Shown piece by piece: positions 12,015 to 23,861 of a stretch of 64,000 nt of DNA. Each line of letters opens with the position of its first letter. Position 1 is the first letter of the stretch. The stretch is from Craterostigma plantagineum. Taxonomy: Eukaryota; Streptophyta; Magnoliopsida; Lamiales; Linderniaceae. Below the pieces are notes generated by a model. That model did not search any database, was not told the DNA's origin, and saw only the letters and a list, made by a program, of their open reading frames with translations. Where the stretch lies: NCBI GenBank assembly GCA_027422505.1, contig JAPQWV010000018.1, forward strand, positions 12,790,001 through 12,854,000. The letters are read 5' to 3'. The position numbers and the translations under genes are program-made.

Positions 12015-12254
12015 AGTGCTTGTTTGGTTGGGTGGTTTAAGGATTTTAAAAGTGGGTTTAAAAGTTTATCTAAAACATGAATTTATATATAACCACTCTA
12101 AACACATGCAGATGAGTTTAGATAAACCTACCTCATCACATGTGTTATTCTAAACCCACTAACCAAACACACATTTACCCATTAATTTCTTTTATATAAA
12201 CCCTTAATTATTTATAACCTTCCAAATATAAACCTACCAATCAAACGAGCACTT
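12015..12254. mobile_element. MITE with inverted ends agtgcttgtttggttgg
   Basis: About 240 bp with terminal inverted repeats agtgcttgtttggttggg / ccaatcaaacgagcactt and internal symmetry (gtgggtttaaaa...taaacccac). No coding sequence. The superfamily is uncertain because no clear target duplication is visible. gttggttgg-type ends are seen in several plant MITE families. Confidence 0.65.
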
Positions 12255-12756
12255 AGGTTTTTGAGAGGTCTCATTCCCTTTCGCTCTAAGAGAACGGGAC
12301 GAAATTCCCATCTAACCCAAAAAATTTTCTCCACATCTCCTATACCAAAGGGATTTCTTGCCCCAAGTATTTTTTGTGACTTGTAATATCTTTTTCGACG
12401 GGCGAGCAAATGAAGTGTAGTATGTATGTATGACATTATTATTGAAACAAAAAAAGACGAACGAATTTTAGAATTATGGTGTATCGGGGCCCGCAGTGAT
12501 GGGCCAGGCAAGAAGTATAATCTCATCCCCGTCCCCAGGAACATGTTCGCCCATCTATATGTATTTTAGGACTTGATTGAATGAGCACCATGAAAAAAAG
12601 AGGCATATCCCTTACCGAGTGGGGCGAGGAATCCATGTCCGTTGCAAAGCTTGCGTTGAACCTTAAGCTATGGATTTTCTGAGGCCCAATTCTAGCCCAA
12701 GTTCAAGCCCATATTAGCTTGTGGGGTTCATCTCTAAAACCAATTGACAATAGAGA
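12255..12756. other. Unassigned intergenic sequence
   Basis: No gene is supported. A 110-codon minus-strand ORF at 12212-12544 has no recognisable domain and runs into the MITE on its left, so it is not annotated. Confidence 0.3.
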
Positions 12757-12764
12757 TATTCAAT

Positions 12765-13261
12765 AGAGCTGTCAATTTGGCCCGTGGCCCGCGGGCCGGC
12801 CCGCCCGCCCCTCCAAAAGGGCGGGCTGGGCTGGAATTTTTTAGGCCCGCAACAGGCCAGCCCGCGCGGGCCGCGGGCTTGGCGGGGCGGGGCAGGCTAG
12901 CCCGCGGGCTGGCCCGCCATTTTTATTAATTATATATATCATATATTATATTAATGTTAATAAAACATATAATTAAATTTATAGTTAATAATTCATTAAT
13001 TATACCATAATTAATTACATATATATTAATAAATATATAATTATATGTTGGTTATCCATAATTTATTAATAAATAACTTAATTAATTTAAAAAATATAAT
13101 AAATTGAAGTATAAAATTAAAAAGAAAAAAATAAAAAACTTCTAAGCGGGCGGGCCTGGCCCGCCAGGCCCGCTGCCCGCCAGGCCCGGGCTGGGTTCCA
13201 TTTTTCCAGGCCCGCTACATGGCGGGCCAGCCCGCCCCGGCCCGGCCCATTGACAGCTCTA
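12765..13261. mobile_element. hAT-family MITE with perfect 8-bp TSD
   Basis: The ends are perfect inverted repeats (tagagctgtcaa / ttgacagctcta), flanked by the exact 8-bp duplication atattcaa (12757-12764 and 13262-13269). Subterminal parts are GC-rich (ggcccgcgggcc, cccgcc) and the core is almost pure A/T. The 61-codon plus-strand ORF in the GC-rich end is an artefact of composition. Confidence 0.93.
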
Positions 13262-13568
13262 ATATTCAACCCATAAGCTTATAAGGAGTTCATTGTAATT
13301 ATCCGACGTGGGACTTTGGGATGGATTGATACCCAACACTTCACAAGATATAAATTACCAACTCAATAACACGTCGAACACTTTGTGAAGTTTCCTCGAA
13401 TAACAATGTGGAGTAACCAAAAGAAAAGCTCAAGTCGCAAAAACAAAAACAGTGCAAACTTCAAACAAATCGTCGCATCCCATATGCGAAATCGGAAAGG
13501 CAATCACGGAAAAAGAGACAAGAAAGAATGAACATATGAGTAAAAAAAATCCACCATTTCGATCATCA

Positions 13569-15070
13569 TTAATTACCTCGAGCCATTCTCTTAACGATGG
13601 ATGCCATGTACTTGCCCTGGTGCTCGGCGAGCGCAAGCTCTGTATCGCTCGGCTCTCTCGTGCCATCGCCCGCGAAAACGCCGGCACCGTACGGCGAACC
13701 ACCTCTGATCGAATCCATCTTGAACATTCCCGCGCCGAAGGTGTACCCAGTGGGGACGTAAAGCATTCCATGGTGAGCTAGTTGTGTAATTGCAGTCCAC
13801 CTGAGAAATGATGTATTCGATGATCGAAAGGAAAGTACCAAGAAATGTTTTGAAAAACATACTTGATGAGTTTAATGAAGTTTGTATGGTCGATTTCTAC
13901 GTAGATAGTATTGAAGAGGCGCTAGCTAGGCTTCGTAAAAACTGTAGCTTTACCTTTTTTTCTGAACTATCATACTGCGAATTGATGGCAATGGGATCAT
14001 TTAGATACATCAGTTATCCTAAGAGAATCATTGGGACGTTCGATCATGAAATAGCAGGCGAGTTTTGTGAACAGCAAAAGCCCTCATTTACGATACTATG
14101 ATCGTTGTTAAGGAGCCAACAGTTACTACTCCTATGCCGTAAGATCCGTGCTAAGTGTTGAGTTTTGTGTTCTTTCACTAAGATATCAAGAAAGCTTAGA
14201 TCTTTCAGTCGAACATAATTAGGACAAGAAGCTTAGATCTTTAAGTTGAACATAAATTAGGACAAGAAAGCTTAGATCTTTTGGTTGAACATAATTAGGA
14301 CAAGAAAAGGATCGTTGCCTGGAAAATCCTTCGATCCAAGAACAGGCAGAGAATCGGAAAGGCGAACAGTTAGCAATTCATAGGATAGGAAACGAAGATT
14401 TTTCACGGTGATTGAAGCATCTAATCGCCAGACAAGGATAAAAGAGAAGCAGATTAACGTTCAAAATCCACAAACAGGGGAGAGTATCAATCAAGAAATC
14501 TTACGCAGTGGTCTCTTGGCCGCCACCTTGCGTCCCCGTGCTGACGAAGAATCCGGCGGGTTTCCCGGCGAGCTTCTGCTCCCTCCACAGCCCAACGGTG
14601 GAATCAAAGAATGCCTTCATCTGAGCCGCCATGGCGCCGTACCTCGTCGGAAAACCGAACAGCAATCCATCGGCTTCTACCAACTGCTCCAGAGATTCAA
14701 TCGCCGGAATCGACTCGTCCTTCGCCGGAGCCCTCATCTTGACGAGGACTTCAGCCGGCAGAGTTTCCGGCACGCGGCGGAGTACGACCTCGACGCCGTC
14801 GACGGATTCGGCGCCTAGTTTCATGCGCTTCGCCAGGGATTCGACGTGGCCGTACATAGAGTAGAAGACTATCACTAGCTTTAGGTGGGCTTTCTCCTTG
14901 GGGAGAGGTGGGATCGATATGGCGCCGGCGTCGGCGTCGTTCGCCGATTCTAGATCTTCGTCGGCGGCGGCGGACTCGGTGCCCGCCTCGTCGTTTCGGT
15001 CAATTGGGGGCGTTGTGTCGGCTTTTGGAAACCTTTTCTTGCTCGGAACACATCCGCCGCCTTTGCCCAT
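13569..15070 (-). CDS. NAD(P)H:quinone oxidoreductase, FQR1/WrbA family
   Basis: Exons (minus strand): 14505-15070 and 13569-13800, joined to a 265-residue protein. The intron has GTAAG/CAG ends and splits an Ala codon, giving TTA|WTAITQLAHHG. Flavodoxin-like FQR1/WrbA proteins carry FMN and reduce quinones by two electrons, avoiding semiquinone radicals. The core starts near residue 64 (LKLVIVFYSMYGH, the FMN phosphate loop). It continues with GFPTRYG (residues 139-145), the FVSTGTQGGGQE loop (175-186) and the C-terminal HHGM...GSPYGAG block. Residues 1-60 are a low-complexity extension absent from the shorter FQR1 proteins but like that of Arabidopsis At4g36750. It begins MGKGGGC, so Gly2 or Cys7 lipid attachment is possible. 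The gene looks intact; confidence is high. Confidence 0.93.
13801..14504 (-). other. Intron of the quinone reductase gene
   Basis: A 704-nt intron with a GTAAG donor and CTCAG acceptor. A 97-codon ORF runs antisense to the gene inside it (13808-14101). I see no domain or homologue and treat it as chance. Three imperfect copies of an aagcttagatct...gaacataattaggacaag unit of about 45 bp lie at about 14185-14310. Confidence 0.8.
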
Positions 15071-15233
15071 TCTGTAATAAATTCTCTTTATTGTTGATAA
15101 TTTTTATATTCGATTGATTTGGGAAGAAGAGACAAAGCTGGGTACAGAGCAGATGAATCTCGGATGGACTTTGACTTGCAGAAGTGATGGGGGTGCGTGT
15201 TTTGTTGGACATTTTATCGAACACCTTGCGTTG

Positions 15234-15245
15234 ATATATATATTA
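15234..15245 (-). promoter_or_regulatory. Possible TATA box of the quinone reductase gene
   Basis: An AT run (gatatatatatt) about 165 bases upstream of the ATG on the minus strand. Placement is plausible, but no transcription start can be seen. Confidence 0.35.
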
Positions 15246-15518
15246 AATTCCAAAAAAGTATGTCCCTTTCACCGAATATGCTCTTTCTCTACCCCGCGAC
15301 AAGCGAAAAAAGCACAGCGGAAAAAAAAAAAAGAGGGAAAAAGGAGCAAAAAAGAGTTCCATGGAAATGTCGACCTCCATCTTCATGTGGAACCTCTCTG
15401 CATGAGGTTGGTGGGCTACCGTTGTAAGAAAGTTACGGTTTTTAGTCAACGAAATACACTTTCAGACACAGTTCCTTGTCGTTAGTGAAAAAATTGCTCT
15501 CTGTGAAAAAGGAGAGCT

Positions 15519-18444
15519 CTATTGGCTTCCGCATACGAGCTTCTGTTTATTGCTAAGGACGCCAACCGAACAATGCCTTAGCTTCTCAATTGCTGGGTTT
15601 TCGTCTTCGTCGAGGGCAAACCACGACTCACTTAAAGTAAGCTCATCATCTCCTTGTGTTACATCTGTAATAAAACCAATGAAAATATGCTATTATTAGG
15701 CGTTAAAAACATGCAATTTCGCTAGGCTTAGATTGAATGGTGGAGATATATAACTTAACTTACGCTGGCGAAGTATTTTATCGCTCTCTCGAGAAAAGTT
15801 CAAATTCCAGTATGCATTGCCACCATGGCCGGCGTAGATGGGCTCGATTCTGACAAAATCTGATGATTTACTGTCTGAAAAAATGCCCGCGGTAGCCATT
15901 GTTAGTTAATGAAACGCTTAGAAGTTTCTGTATGAATGGCATTCTTTTGATCCACGACTCACTTCTGGAAAGCAAGCCCTTTGATTCCATCAGCTTGGCG
16001 TGGGCTTCTTCTACCTTAGATTTGATGCTTTCGATAACAGATTCATGCTCGGAAAGAGTAAGAGGAGCGCCTTGCTTTTCTATAATTGCTTTAGCGATAT
16101 CATCTTTCATTTTCTGCTTCAGATTCTTCTCCTTAAAATGTGTAAGAAAAATCAAAGATTTGAAATAAAAGGGTAGTTAGTTACGCCTCTCATGATGACA
16201 ATGCGAAAAGGTCTGTTTTTTTACCTCGTTTTTTGCAGCTTGAATCGCTTTCTTAGCTTCTCTAATCTTTGCAGCATTCTCTGAATGCCGTTCATCCATC
16301 CAACTTCTCACTTTCCTGGAAAGATTAGAAAGTTACAGAGAACTTCGTCGCAACAGATTAAAATACGTCAAGTGTTTAAACGACGGAGAAAGAAGAGGTG
16401 GCTATTTACTCAGTTCCAAGAACTTCATTGCAAAGAAGATTGAGGAGCCTAAGCTTTTGAGAAGCATCGAATGTTTCGTAATCAGCTTCGTTCTCCAACC
16501 TGTCGAGCCCAACAGCTTTGAGGCTGCTTTGAGATTCAGATAAGCAGTTTTTTAACTCATCAAACCATGTATTGGAATCAAGTTTTGAGAATCTGCCACA
16601 CAAAGTTAAAGCACAGAATTAATACATATTCTGTTAGTTTATTAATTTCCTAATTTTACCGAGGGCGAAATTTCGTACTCTTCTCCACATTCATTCTGCA
16701 AAACGGAGATCAGTTGTATATGAAATTGTGCATTCACGGAAAACTTTGCTCGTCGACCATTTCGACCGTTAAATATGTCTTGAAGTACATGCTTCGATTG
16801 TCCTTTCCTCAGCTCAAGGACCTAAATTCATCAGCCAAACGTTAGAACACTTAAAAATGCACAAAAGATTGATAGGTAAACAGCAAGCAACTACTTGCCT
16901 CATTGAAAGCAGAGCAGAACTCCAAGAACTGCAACGCATTTCCAATGTCTTCGACGTTCATATCGATTCCTTCGATGCTTTTCAGCTCTGTCCCCATAGG
17001 CAGTGGAATTTCGTCATCAATGCGCTCTTTTTTTCCTGCATTTGCGACTTTCGTTACATTGTCCTCGGTTTCTTCTTGATCAGCATTAATATATTGCGCA
17101 TCTTCAGACACCCTCAATTTTTTCGGAGGCTCATCCAAGCCCTCCTTAACTTTCTCTAATTTCATCTTACAACCTCGAATGCTCTCATGGTGATCTTGTT
17201 TCCTCTTTTTCCTTCCCTTCTTCTCAGACGCCAACTTAGAAACGTCATTAACATTCGCATCTGCCCTATGGTCGACGAAATTCTCCTTCCCAGGCTTTCT
17301 AGGAGACTGAAAAGCATCCAATCGGGGAATTTTATGTTCTATAACGACAAATTGGTCAAACGAACTCACTGAAAGCGAAAACCTTTTTGAGGGAAATTAA
17401 CACGTCGGCAGCTTCTTGATTCTTCCCAGATTTGGAAAGCAACTCAGAGACAGACGAATATCCAGTCGCCTTTGCAACGTTTGCAAGTATCCCAGTTGGC
17501 TTATGCCCTCGTTTTTTCCTGATGAACAATAAAAAAGAAAAATTTAAATATTTCATAGTACAAACAGAACCTTTTCGGTTTAGCTCGTGTTACCTACATG
17601 CATATGCTGCAGTTGCATATGTCCCTGCACAGAGAACAACTCCATTCCTCTTTGGCGTTTGCTTCCACTGCTTTCTCTCCATATCTGAAATGAAAAAAGA
17701 GAAATTGATATAGGTAAGTGTTGGATATCGGCAATAAGAAGGTTCGTGACGATTGATACGACAAGAGTTTACCTATTCGAAAGGCATTTATGACAGTACA
17801 TAATTGGACACGGTTTGTTCTTCCTCATACTCTTGCATGAGGCTACGATGTCCATGGTTTTCTGGCGACACTGCAAATAGTATATATATCTGAGTGATCC
17901 ATGGTGAGAAAGATAAGCACATAGAGAGTGTAAAAGGAAATACAACGGAAATAGACGAATGACACCAAATTTCAGACAATTAGCTCCCTCATGAGACAAA
18001 TCAAGATCCTAGTATAGTTGTGTTAGAATCACCCAACAAAGATCCAAGATCTAGACAGAAGTGAAATGACAACTCAGAAAGTGAAAACACAACTCATGAA
18101 GAGAACGAACAAATCAAATCAACACGAGAGCAAACAGATGATATCAACACTAAAACGATGATGATTAAGGAAATTCGTTAAACAAGTCCATCAAATAGGA
18201 TAGAACAACATGCCAAAACCTCAGAGACCAACTAAACAAGCTTGTCCAATTACGAATTCGACGCAAACATTAAAAAGAAACTGTAGAAAACTAATACCTG
18301 ATGGCAAGTTTTACCATTTACAGAATCGTATATCCTTCCGCCGACAACCCTAACTCCAGGCGCTTGATTCCGCTTCTTCAAAGGGGCTGTAAGAACGCCA
18401 TCGCCACTGCTGCCTTCGTTCTTTGATTCGTTGTCGACGGCCAT
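15519..18444 (-). CDS. zf-4CXXC_R1 zinc finger plus DDT/WHIM protein, frameshifted as sequenced
   Basis: Minus-strand exons: 18298-18444, 17773-17870, 17598-17684, 16899-17518, 16679-16821, 16410-16592, 16225-16315, 15963-16131, 15764-15874, 15519-15664. The N-terminus holds the CDCA7-type finger: CHQC at 47-50, then C61, C70, CHKC at 75-78, CSLC at 98-101, C105 and CSIC at 107-110, followed by KKRGHKPTGIL. A basic Lys/Glu-rich linker leads to a DDT-like region (IPLPMGTELKSIEG, FLEFCSAFNE, VLQDIF) and WHIM-type segments (LRLLNLLCNEVLGT; VRIEPIY...NAYWNLNF). Plants have such zf-4CXXC_R1 plus DDT/WHIM proteins (Arabidopsis At5g38690 type), presumed nuclear chromatin factors. The 620-nt exon is one base too long: a run of five A (17384-17388 on plus) shifts the frame between finger and DDT part. 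Without that base about 597 codons would read through. The start is the Met 15 codons inside the longest ORF, chosen because family similarity begins there. Confidence 0.85.
16822..16898 (-). other. GC-AG intron in the zinc finger/DDT gene
   Basis: The 77-nt intron begins GCAAGT after GAG and ends TTTAG. Family similarity runs straight across the junction (CSAFNE then VLELRKGQ). GAG|GCAAGT is the consensus for the minor GC-AG class of U2 introns. Confidence 0.8.
17384..17388 (-). other. Homopolymer frameshift site
   Basis: A run of five A (minus strand) in CTCAAAAAGG. The frame upstream ends 11 codons later at TGA. The frame that continues the protein is offset by one base. This could be an assembly error, an allele, or a real break. 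Confidence 0.6.
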
Positions 18445-18814
18445 AGCTCTTCTTCTTGAAAGATTGCTTTTTGCAAAGGGTTGTAACAAGGCTTATAGAA
18501 ATTGTTGTAGTTTAACGTTAAATGGGTGAAGGAAGTGAAGGATTTCAAGTGAAACTTTTTGAGCGGGCGTCAAAACGTAATTTCATTTCGTTGAATTAAA
18601 TGCTTCCCTTCCCGCCTTTACCTCCAATGTAATATTCCAAGTTCCAACATTTATTCCCCTTCGTCACATATTGAGATAAATTAATAATAAATATTTTAGT
18701 AAATATTTCCTACTCGGTTAAATGGCAAGTTTTCCTATTTGACTCGCCACTTAACCGAAAAAAAAATATGGTGTCTTTCAACCAGGAAAAGGTCCGCAAA
18801 GAAGTGTTTGCCTT
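18445..18814. other. Upstream region of the zinc finger gene
   Basis: No gene. It holds the promoter side of the minus-strand gene, which starts at 18444. No convincing TATA box was picked out. Confidence 0.3.
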
Positions 18815-18825
18815 GAGAAAGAATC

Positions 18826-19106
18826 ACGGCAAAGGAGGCTTAGTCCAGTGGTCAAGATGAAGGCCTTAAGAACTTGTGGGTTAAGTCGTGGTATCGAATC
18901 CCCACTTCCATATTTTCTGGAGCAGTCCACATGAGGTATTATCACATGACTATCGTTGTCAGGTGAATTCGGAACGTAATCATTTGGTTTCGGGATTACT
19001 CCCACCAGCAATTAAGTCGCTCCCAGATTTGTGTGGCGCAAGACCTCCGTATTTAGGGATTAGCCTATAGCTAGGTCGAGTAGGGATACCTGAAGGGAAA
19101 AAAAAA
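18826..19106 (+). mobile_element. tRNA-derived SINE with 11-bp TSD
   Basis: The 5' part is tRNA-like, with an A box (cttagtccagtgg) near 18840 and a B box (ggtatcgaatcc) near 18890, the RNA polymerase III internal promoter. The body is about 200 bp of non-tRNA sequence ending in an A-rich tail. The exact 11-bp duplication gagaaagaatc flanks it (18815-18825, 19107-19117). It was copied by LINE reverse transcriptase. It lies just upstream of the zinc finger gene. Confidence 0.92.
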
Positions 19107-19299
19107 GAGAAAGAATCCTTGAATTTCATCATCATCCTAAATGTATGGAAAAACCACTGATTCAAGAAAGATAATCTTTTGATATGGTGAGAACTTGTAC
19201 AATTATGCCAAGCATCTGCAACATTTTTCCATATCGACTTTTTATTAATTTATAATAATTTAGTGTATTGGAAAATAATATAGTTGTTAAATTATGGTG

Positions 19300-19692
19300 A
19301 AACTTCACTTAAATCCCTATTAGGCAAACTTTCTATCACATAACTCCCTTGTCAGAGAAATATATCTTTAACTCCTCGATTTACTGTTTGTACCAATTTC
19401 TTCAGTCACACTGTACCTTTCTATGTTTGATATAGTGTACCTAAATGTGTTGTATGGTGTAGCTGTGGCGGATCGGGTACCTATCTGGAAAAAAATAGAT
19501 GCGCTGTAACAAAACATTTAGGTACACTACATCAACGTATTGTGGTACACAATACAAACATAAAAAGATACGTCGTGACTTAAGAATGTAGTACAAACAA
19601 CAAATCAGGGAGTTAAGTGATATATTTCTCTGACAAGGGAGTTAAGTGATAGAAAGTTTGCAAATAGGAATTTCAGTGAAAGTGTCCCTTAA
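19300..19692. mobile_element. Foldback MITE with long inverted repeats
   Basis: The left arm (about 19303-19440) and right arm (about 19550-19690) are inverted copies. They share actttctatcacttaactc-type sequence, tcagagaaatatat and ttgtttgtac. The spacer is short. Long TIRs suggest a Mutator-like MITE, but I find no clean 9-bp duplication. Confidence 0.65.
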
Positions 19693-19848
19693 TTTACTTA
19701 TAATAATAATAATTATAATAAATTTATGGTTTAATTAATTATTAAATGGAAAAATAAAATACCAAGAAATTTAAAAGACCCAGTCATCGCATGTAATACG
19801 AAGAGAAACAAATAGAAGCAGCAAGCATCTAAGCAACTCCATCATCTT

Positions 19849-20550
19849 TAGGGCTGGGGAAATATACCGAATATCGATATACCGTCCTTATCGTATCGAA
19901 ACGTACCGAAAATATAGAAAATTTTGGTATACCAAAATTTTTGGTAAGGTATGATTTCGGTACGGTAATGGTACGAAAATTTGAAAAACTAGGTATACCG
20001 AAATACTAAAATTATATATATATATATATATATACACACACATACACACACCTACATATTTTATATAATTTTAAAAATATATAAAATGGATAAAAATATT
20101 ATAAGAATCTTCATAAATTTATTTTGCCCATAAATTATTAACTATACCCAACTTTCTAAGGTTATTGTGGCCCACCATATTTATGTTAAGTTCTTTGTCT
20201 TACTAAGAAGACTGACCAAAATATGTAAATTATTTAAGGTAATTGAATTAAAATCTTTTTATTTTGAAAAGTTTTGTATTAATAATCCATCTTGTTGGGC
20301 CTAAGGGGTTTGAATTGACTAAAAATGCGAAAACAACGAAGTAACGAGTTACGAGACACACATGGTAAAAAGCCCTCCGCATGAATGGTATAGAAGGTAT
20401 GATACCGATAACATACCGAAATTTCGGTATAATACCGTATCGAAATTTAAGGTAATTATGATATTGGTATGATTTTTTTCGATACCGAAAATTCGGTACG
20501 ATATACGATATCACAGTTTTGGTACGGTATACCGTACTGAACCACCCCTA
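19849..20550. mobile_element. hAT-family non-autonomous element, perfect 8-bp TSD
   Basis: Ends tagggctgggg / ccaccccta are inverted. The 8-bp duplication atcatctt is exact (19841-19848, 20551-20558). Subterminal regions repeat taccgaa/ttcggta motifs in both orientations. No transposase. A (ta)n(ca)n microsatellite lies at about 20013-20052. Confidence 0.92.
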
Positions 20551-20713
20551 ATCATCTTCCATCTCCTCAACCAACGGTTTCTTCTATTGGATAACAACAA
20601 ATCATCCTTTTTTCAGACGCGTCCATATGAAGAAGAGTCTCCAGAGAACACAAAAACTTCCAATACTAAGAAAAAATAAAGCAAAGTAAAGCATGTATGA
20701 TCTTGACCACGAT

Positions 20714-22140
<1,427 letters not shown>

Positions 22141-22167
22141 ATTTATTTGTTTAAAATGATGATAAAC

Positions 22168-22648
22168 CTGTCACATATTTCAGAAATATCAAAATTCAAA
22201 CTTGCGCGGTGAAGTCATAATTTTGCTTTGTCTGTTGCGATGCAGATATAATAATTTCCGGAGAAAAAGGGCGTAATCGAAGATTCGACGGCCAAATCAC
22301 ATTAAAACTGATGAGTTGAGAACGTAAGTAAAACTATTCATTCGTTCTGCCCCAATTACAAATCACAAAACATATGCCATCTTTCGGTCAAACGTTCCAC
22401 ACAAACAACAAAAAAAAGACGCCACATGCGTATTTTCTCAACTCAACAATGAAAATTTCACCCTTTCCGGATCGAAACACAACTCAAAAGATAAAAAAAA
22501 AACATATCTCAATTGCCGATGCCTTTAAGAAAGAATCGTACAACACCATCGAATATCGTCACTAAGATCAAATCTAATGATCCATTAGCTTTAGGCTCAG
22601 ATTCAATCCAGCAATTTCGAAGATAAAGAGAAAACAAAAATCGCGTAC
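22168..22648 (-). other. Probable leader intron of the 14-3-3 gene
   Basis: A donor AG|GTACGCG at 22648 and an acceptor GACAG|GTTT ending at 22168 frame a 481-nt intron in the 5' untranslated region, about 27 bases before the ATG. Leader introns are common in highly expressed plant genes. Transcript data would be needed to confirm it. Confidence 0.5.
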
Positions 22649-22730
22649 CTCTAGAACTGGAATATCCTCGTTTTCTCGATGCGTAAATGAATTTTGAAAA
22701 TCTAGCTTCGAAATAATCGCTCGAATGGAA

Positions 22731-22740
22731 AGCTTAAATA
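22731..22740 (-). promoter_or_regulatory. TATA-like box of the 14-3-3 gene
   Basis: TATTTAAGCT on the minus strand, about 80 bases upstream of the presumed leader-intron donor. Confidence 0.45.
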
Positions 22741-22776
22741 GAAGGGGAATTGAGCGAAGGTCCAATAAAAAACAAA

Positions 22777-22782
22777 CACGTG
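22777..22782. promoter_or_regulatory. G-box (CACGTG) upstream of the 14-3-3 gene
   Basis: A perfect CACGTG palindrome about 37 bases upstream of the TATA-like box. This is the classic binding site of plant bZIP and bHLH factors. Functional relevance is inferred from position only. Confidence 0.5.
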
Positions 22783-22840
22783 GTCGGCGGTGCCATAACA
22801 TGGTCAAATCAACTTATTGGCTTCAAGTTCAAATATATTA

Positions 22841-23314
22841 CTCTCTCCCATACCATTTTATACTCCCTCCGTCCCCTGATTTTTATCACATTTCTTAGTG
22901 GGCACGGATATTAAGGTGGCATTATTATAATAATATAGTACAATGAAAAGGTAAAAAAGTGCATATTTTGACACGTCTTTTAAGAATATTTAATATTATT
23001 ATATTCATTGTTTGTGATATTTTTTTACCAAAAAAGGAAATGTGATTAAAGTTAGTGGGACGCCCGAAATGGAAAAATGTGATAAAATTAGCGGGACAGA
23101 GGGAGTACATTTACTAAATCGGACGTTCCACATCTTTTGTACATTTCCTTACTTAGCAAAAAAAACTATCACAAATAATCAATATAATAATATTAAATAA
23201 TCTTAAAAGACGTATACACTTTTTTACCTTTTAATTACTATATTATTAAAATATTCAATTTCTTAATTCCCGTGCCAACTCCCAAATGTCCATAAACATT
23301 TGGGACAAATGGAG
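22841..23314. mobile_element. Stowaway MITE (outer), split by another Stowaway
   Basis: The left piece (22841-22862) and right piece (23106-23314) together match the intact MITE at 53705-53945 along its length, including ccgtgccaactcccaaatgtcc. The ends are ctctctccc / gacaaatggag next to TA. The interruption is the Stowaway at 22863-23105. Confidence 0.85.
22863..23105. mobile_element. Stowaway MITE (inner) at a TA site
   Basis: Ends ctccctccgtccc / gggacagagggag are inverted and flanked by TA on both sides (22861-22862, 23106-23107), as expected for Tc1/mariner elements. It sits inside another Stowaway just upstream of the 14-3-3 gene. Confidence 0.92.
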
Positions 23315-23325
23315 TACTATTTTAT

Positions 23326-23852
23326 GGGAGAAAGACATTTTTAGTCCCGGTGTTTGGGCATGGACGTTTCTGGCCCCCCATGTTTCGAGGTGACACTTTT
23401 AGTCTCCAATGTTACCGATTTGGGACGGTTTTGGTCCCTCGATTAATTTAATCGCTAATTTAGACGAAATTTAACACGTGAGAGCCCATGATCTCCTTTC
23501 ACTCGACGTAAAACCTCATAAAACTTCTTCTTCTTCGACTTAAACGCACATGAACATCATGATATATCACATTTAGGAAATGATGGACAACCTTGAAAAT
23601 GAGTTAAATGTGATAAGTAATGATGCTCACGTGTGTTTAAGTCGAAGAAGAAGATGTGCTTTGAGGTTTTACGTCGAGTGAAAGGAGATCACAGGCACGT
23701 GTTAAATTTCGTCTAAATTAACGATTAAATTAATCGAGGGACCAAAACCGTCCAAAATCGGTAACATTGGAGACTAAAAGTGTCATCTCAGAACATGGGG
23801 GACCAGAAACGTCCATGCTACAAACACTGGGGACTAAAAATGTCGTTCGCCC
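23326..23852. mobile_element. Mutator-like foldback MITE, perfect 9-bp TSD
   Basis: Flanked by the exact 9-bp duplication ctattttat (23317-23325 and 23853-23861). The ends read gggagaaagacatttttagt and, inverted, gggcgaacgacatttttagt. The two arms of about 200 bp are close inverted copies (cttcttcttcgacttaaacg at the inner end), separated by about 90 bp. No protein is encoded. It is structurally clear as a non-autonomous Mutator-like element. Confidence 0.93.
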
Positions 23853-23861
23853 CTATTTTAT

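Noticed and set aside
12212..12544. 110-codon minus-strand ORF
   Set aside because: Runs through the end of a MITE and has no recognisable domain.
12744..12929. Pro/Gly/Arg-rich 61-codon ORF
   Set aside because: Entirely due to the GC-rich subterminal repeats of a hAT MITE with a perfect TSD.
13808..14101. 97-codon ORF inside the quinone reductase intron
   Set aside because: No domain, on the strand opposite to the gene, fully within a well-supported intron; probably chance.
17369..17382. 14-nt intron (GTTTTC...TTTCAG) that could explain the zinc finger gene frame change
   Set aside because: Far below the minimum plant intron size, and removing it would start the next exon with TGA.
18838..18915. 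tRNA gene
   Set aside because: A and B boxes are present, but the cloverleaf is poor, and the sequence is followed by a long body, an A tail and is flanked by an 11-bp TSD, so it is a SINE.
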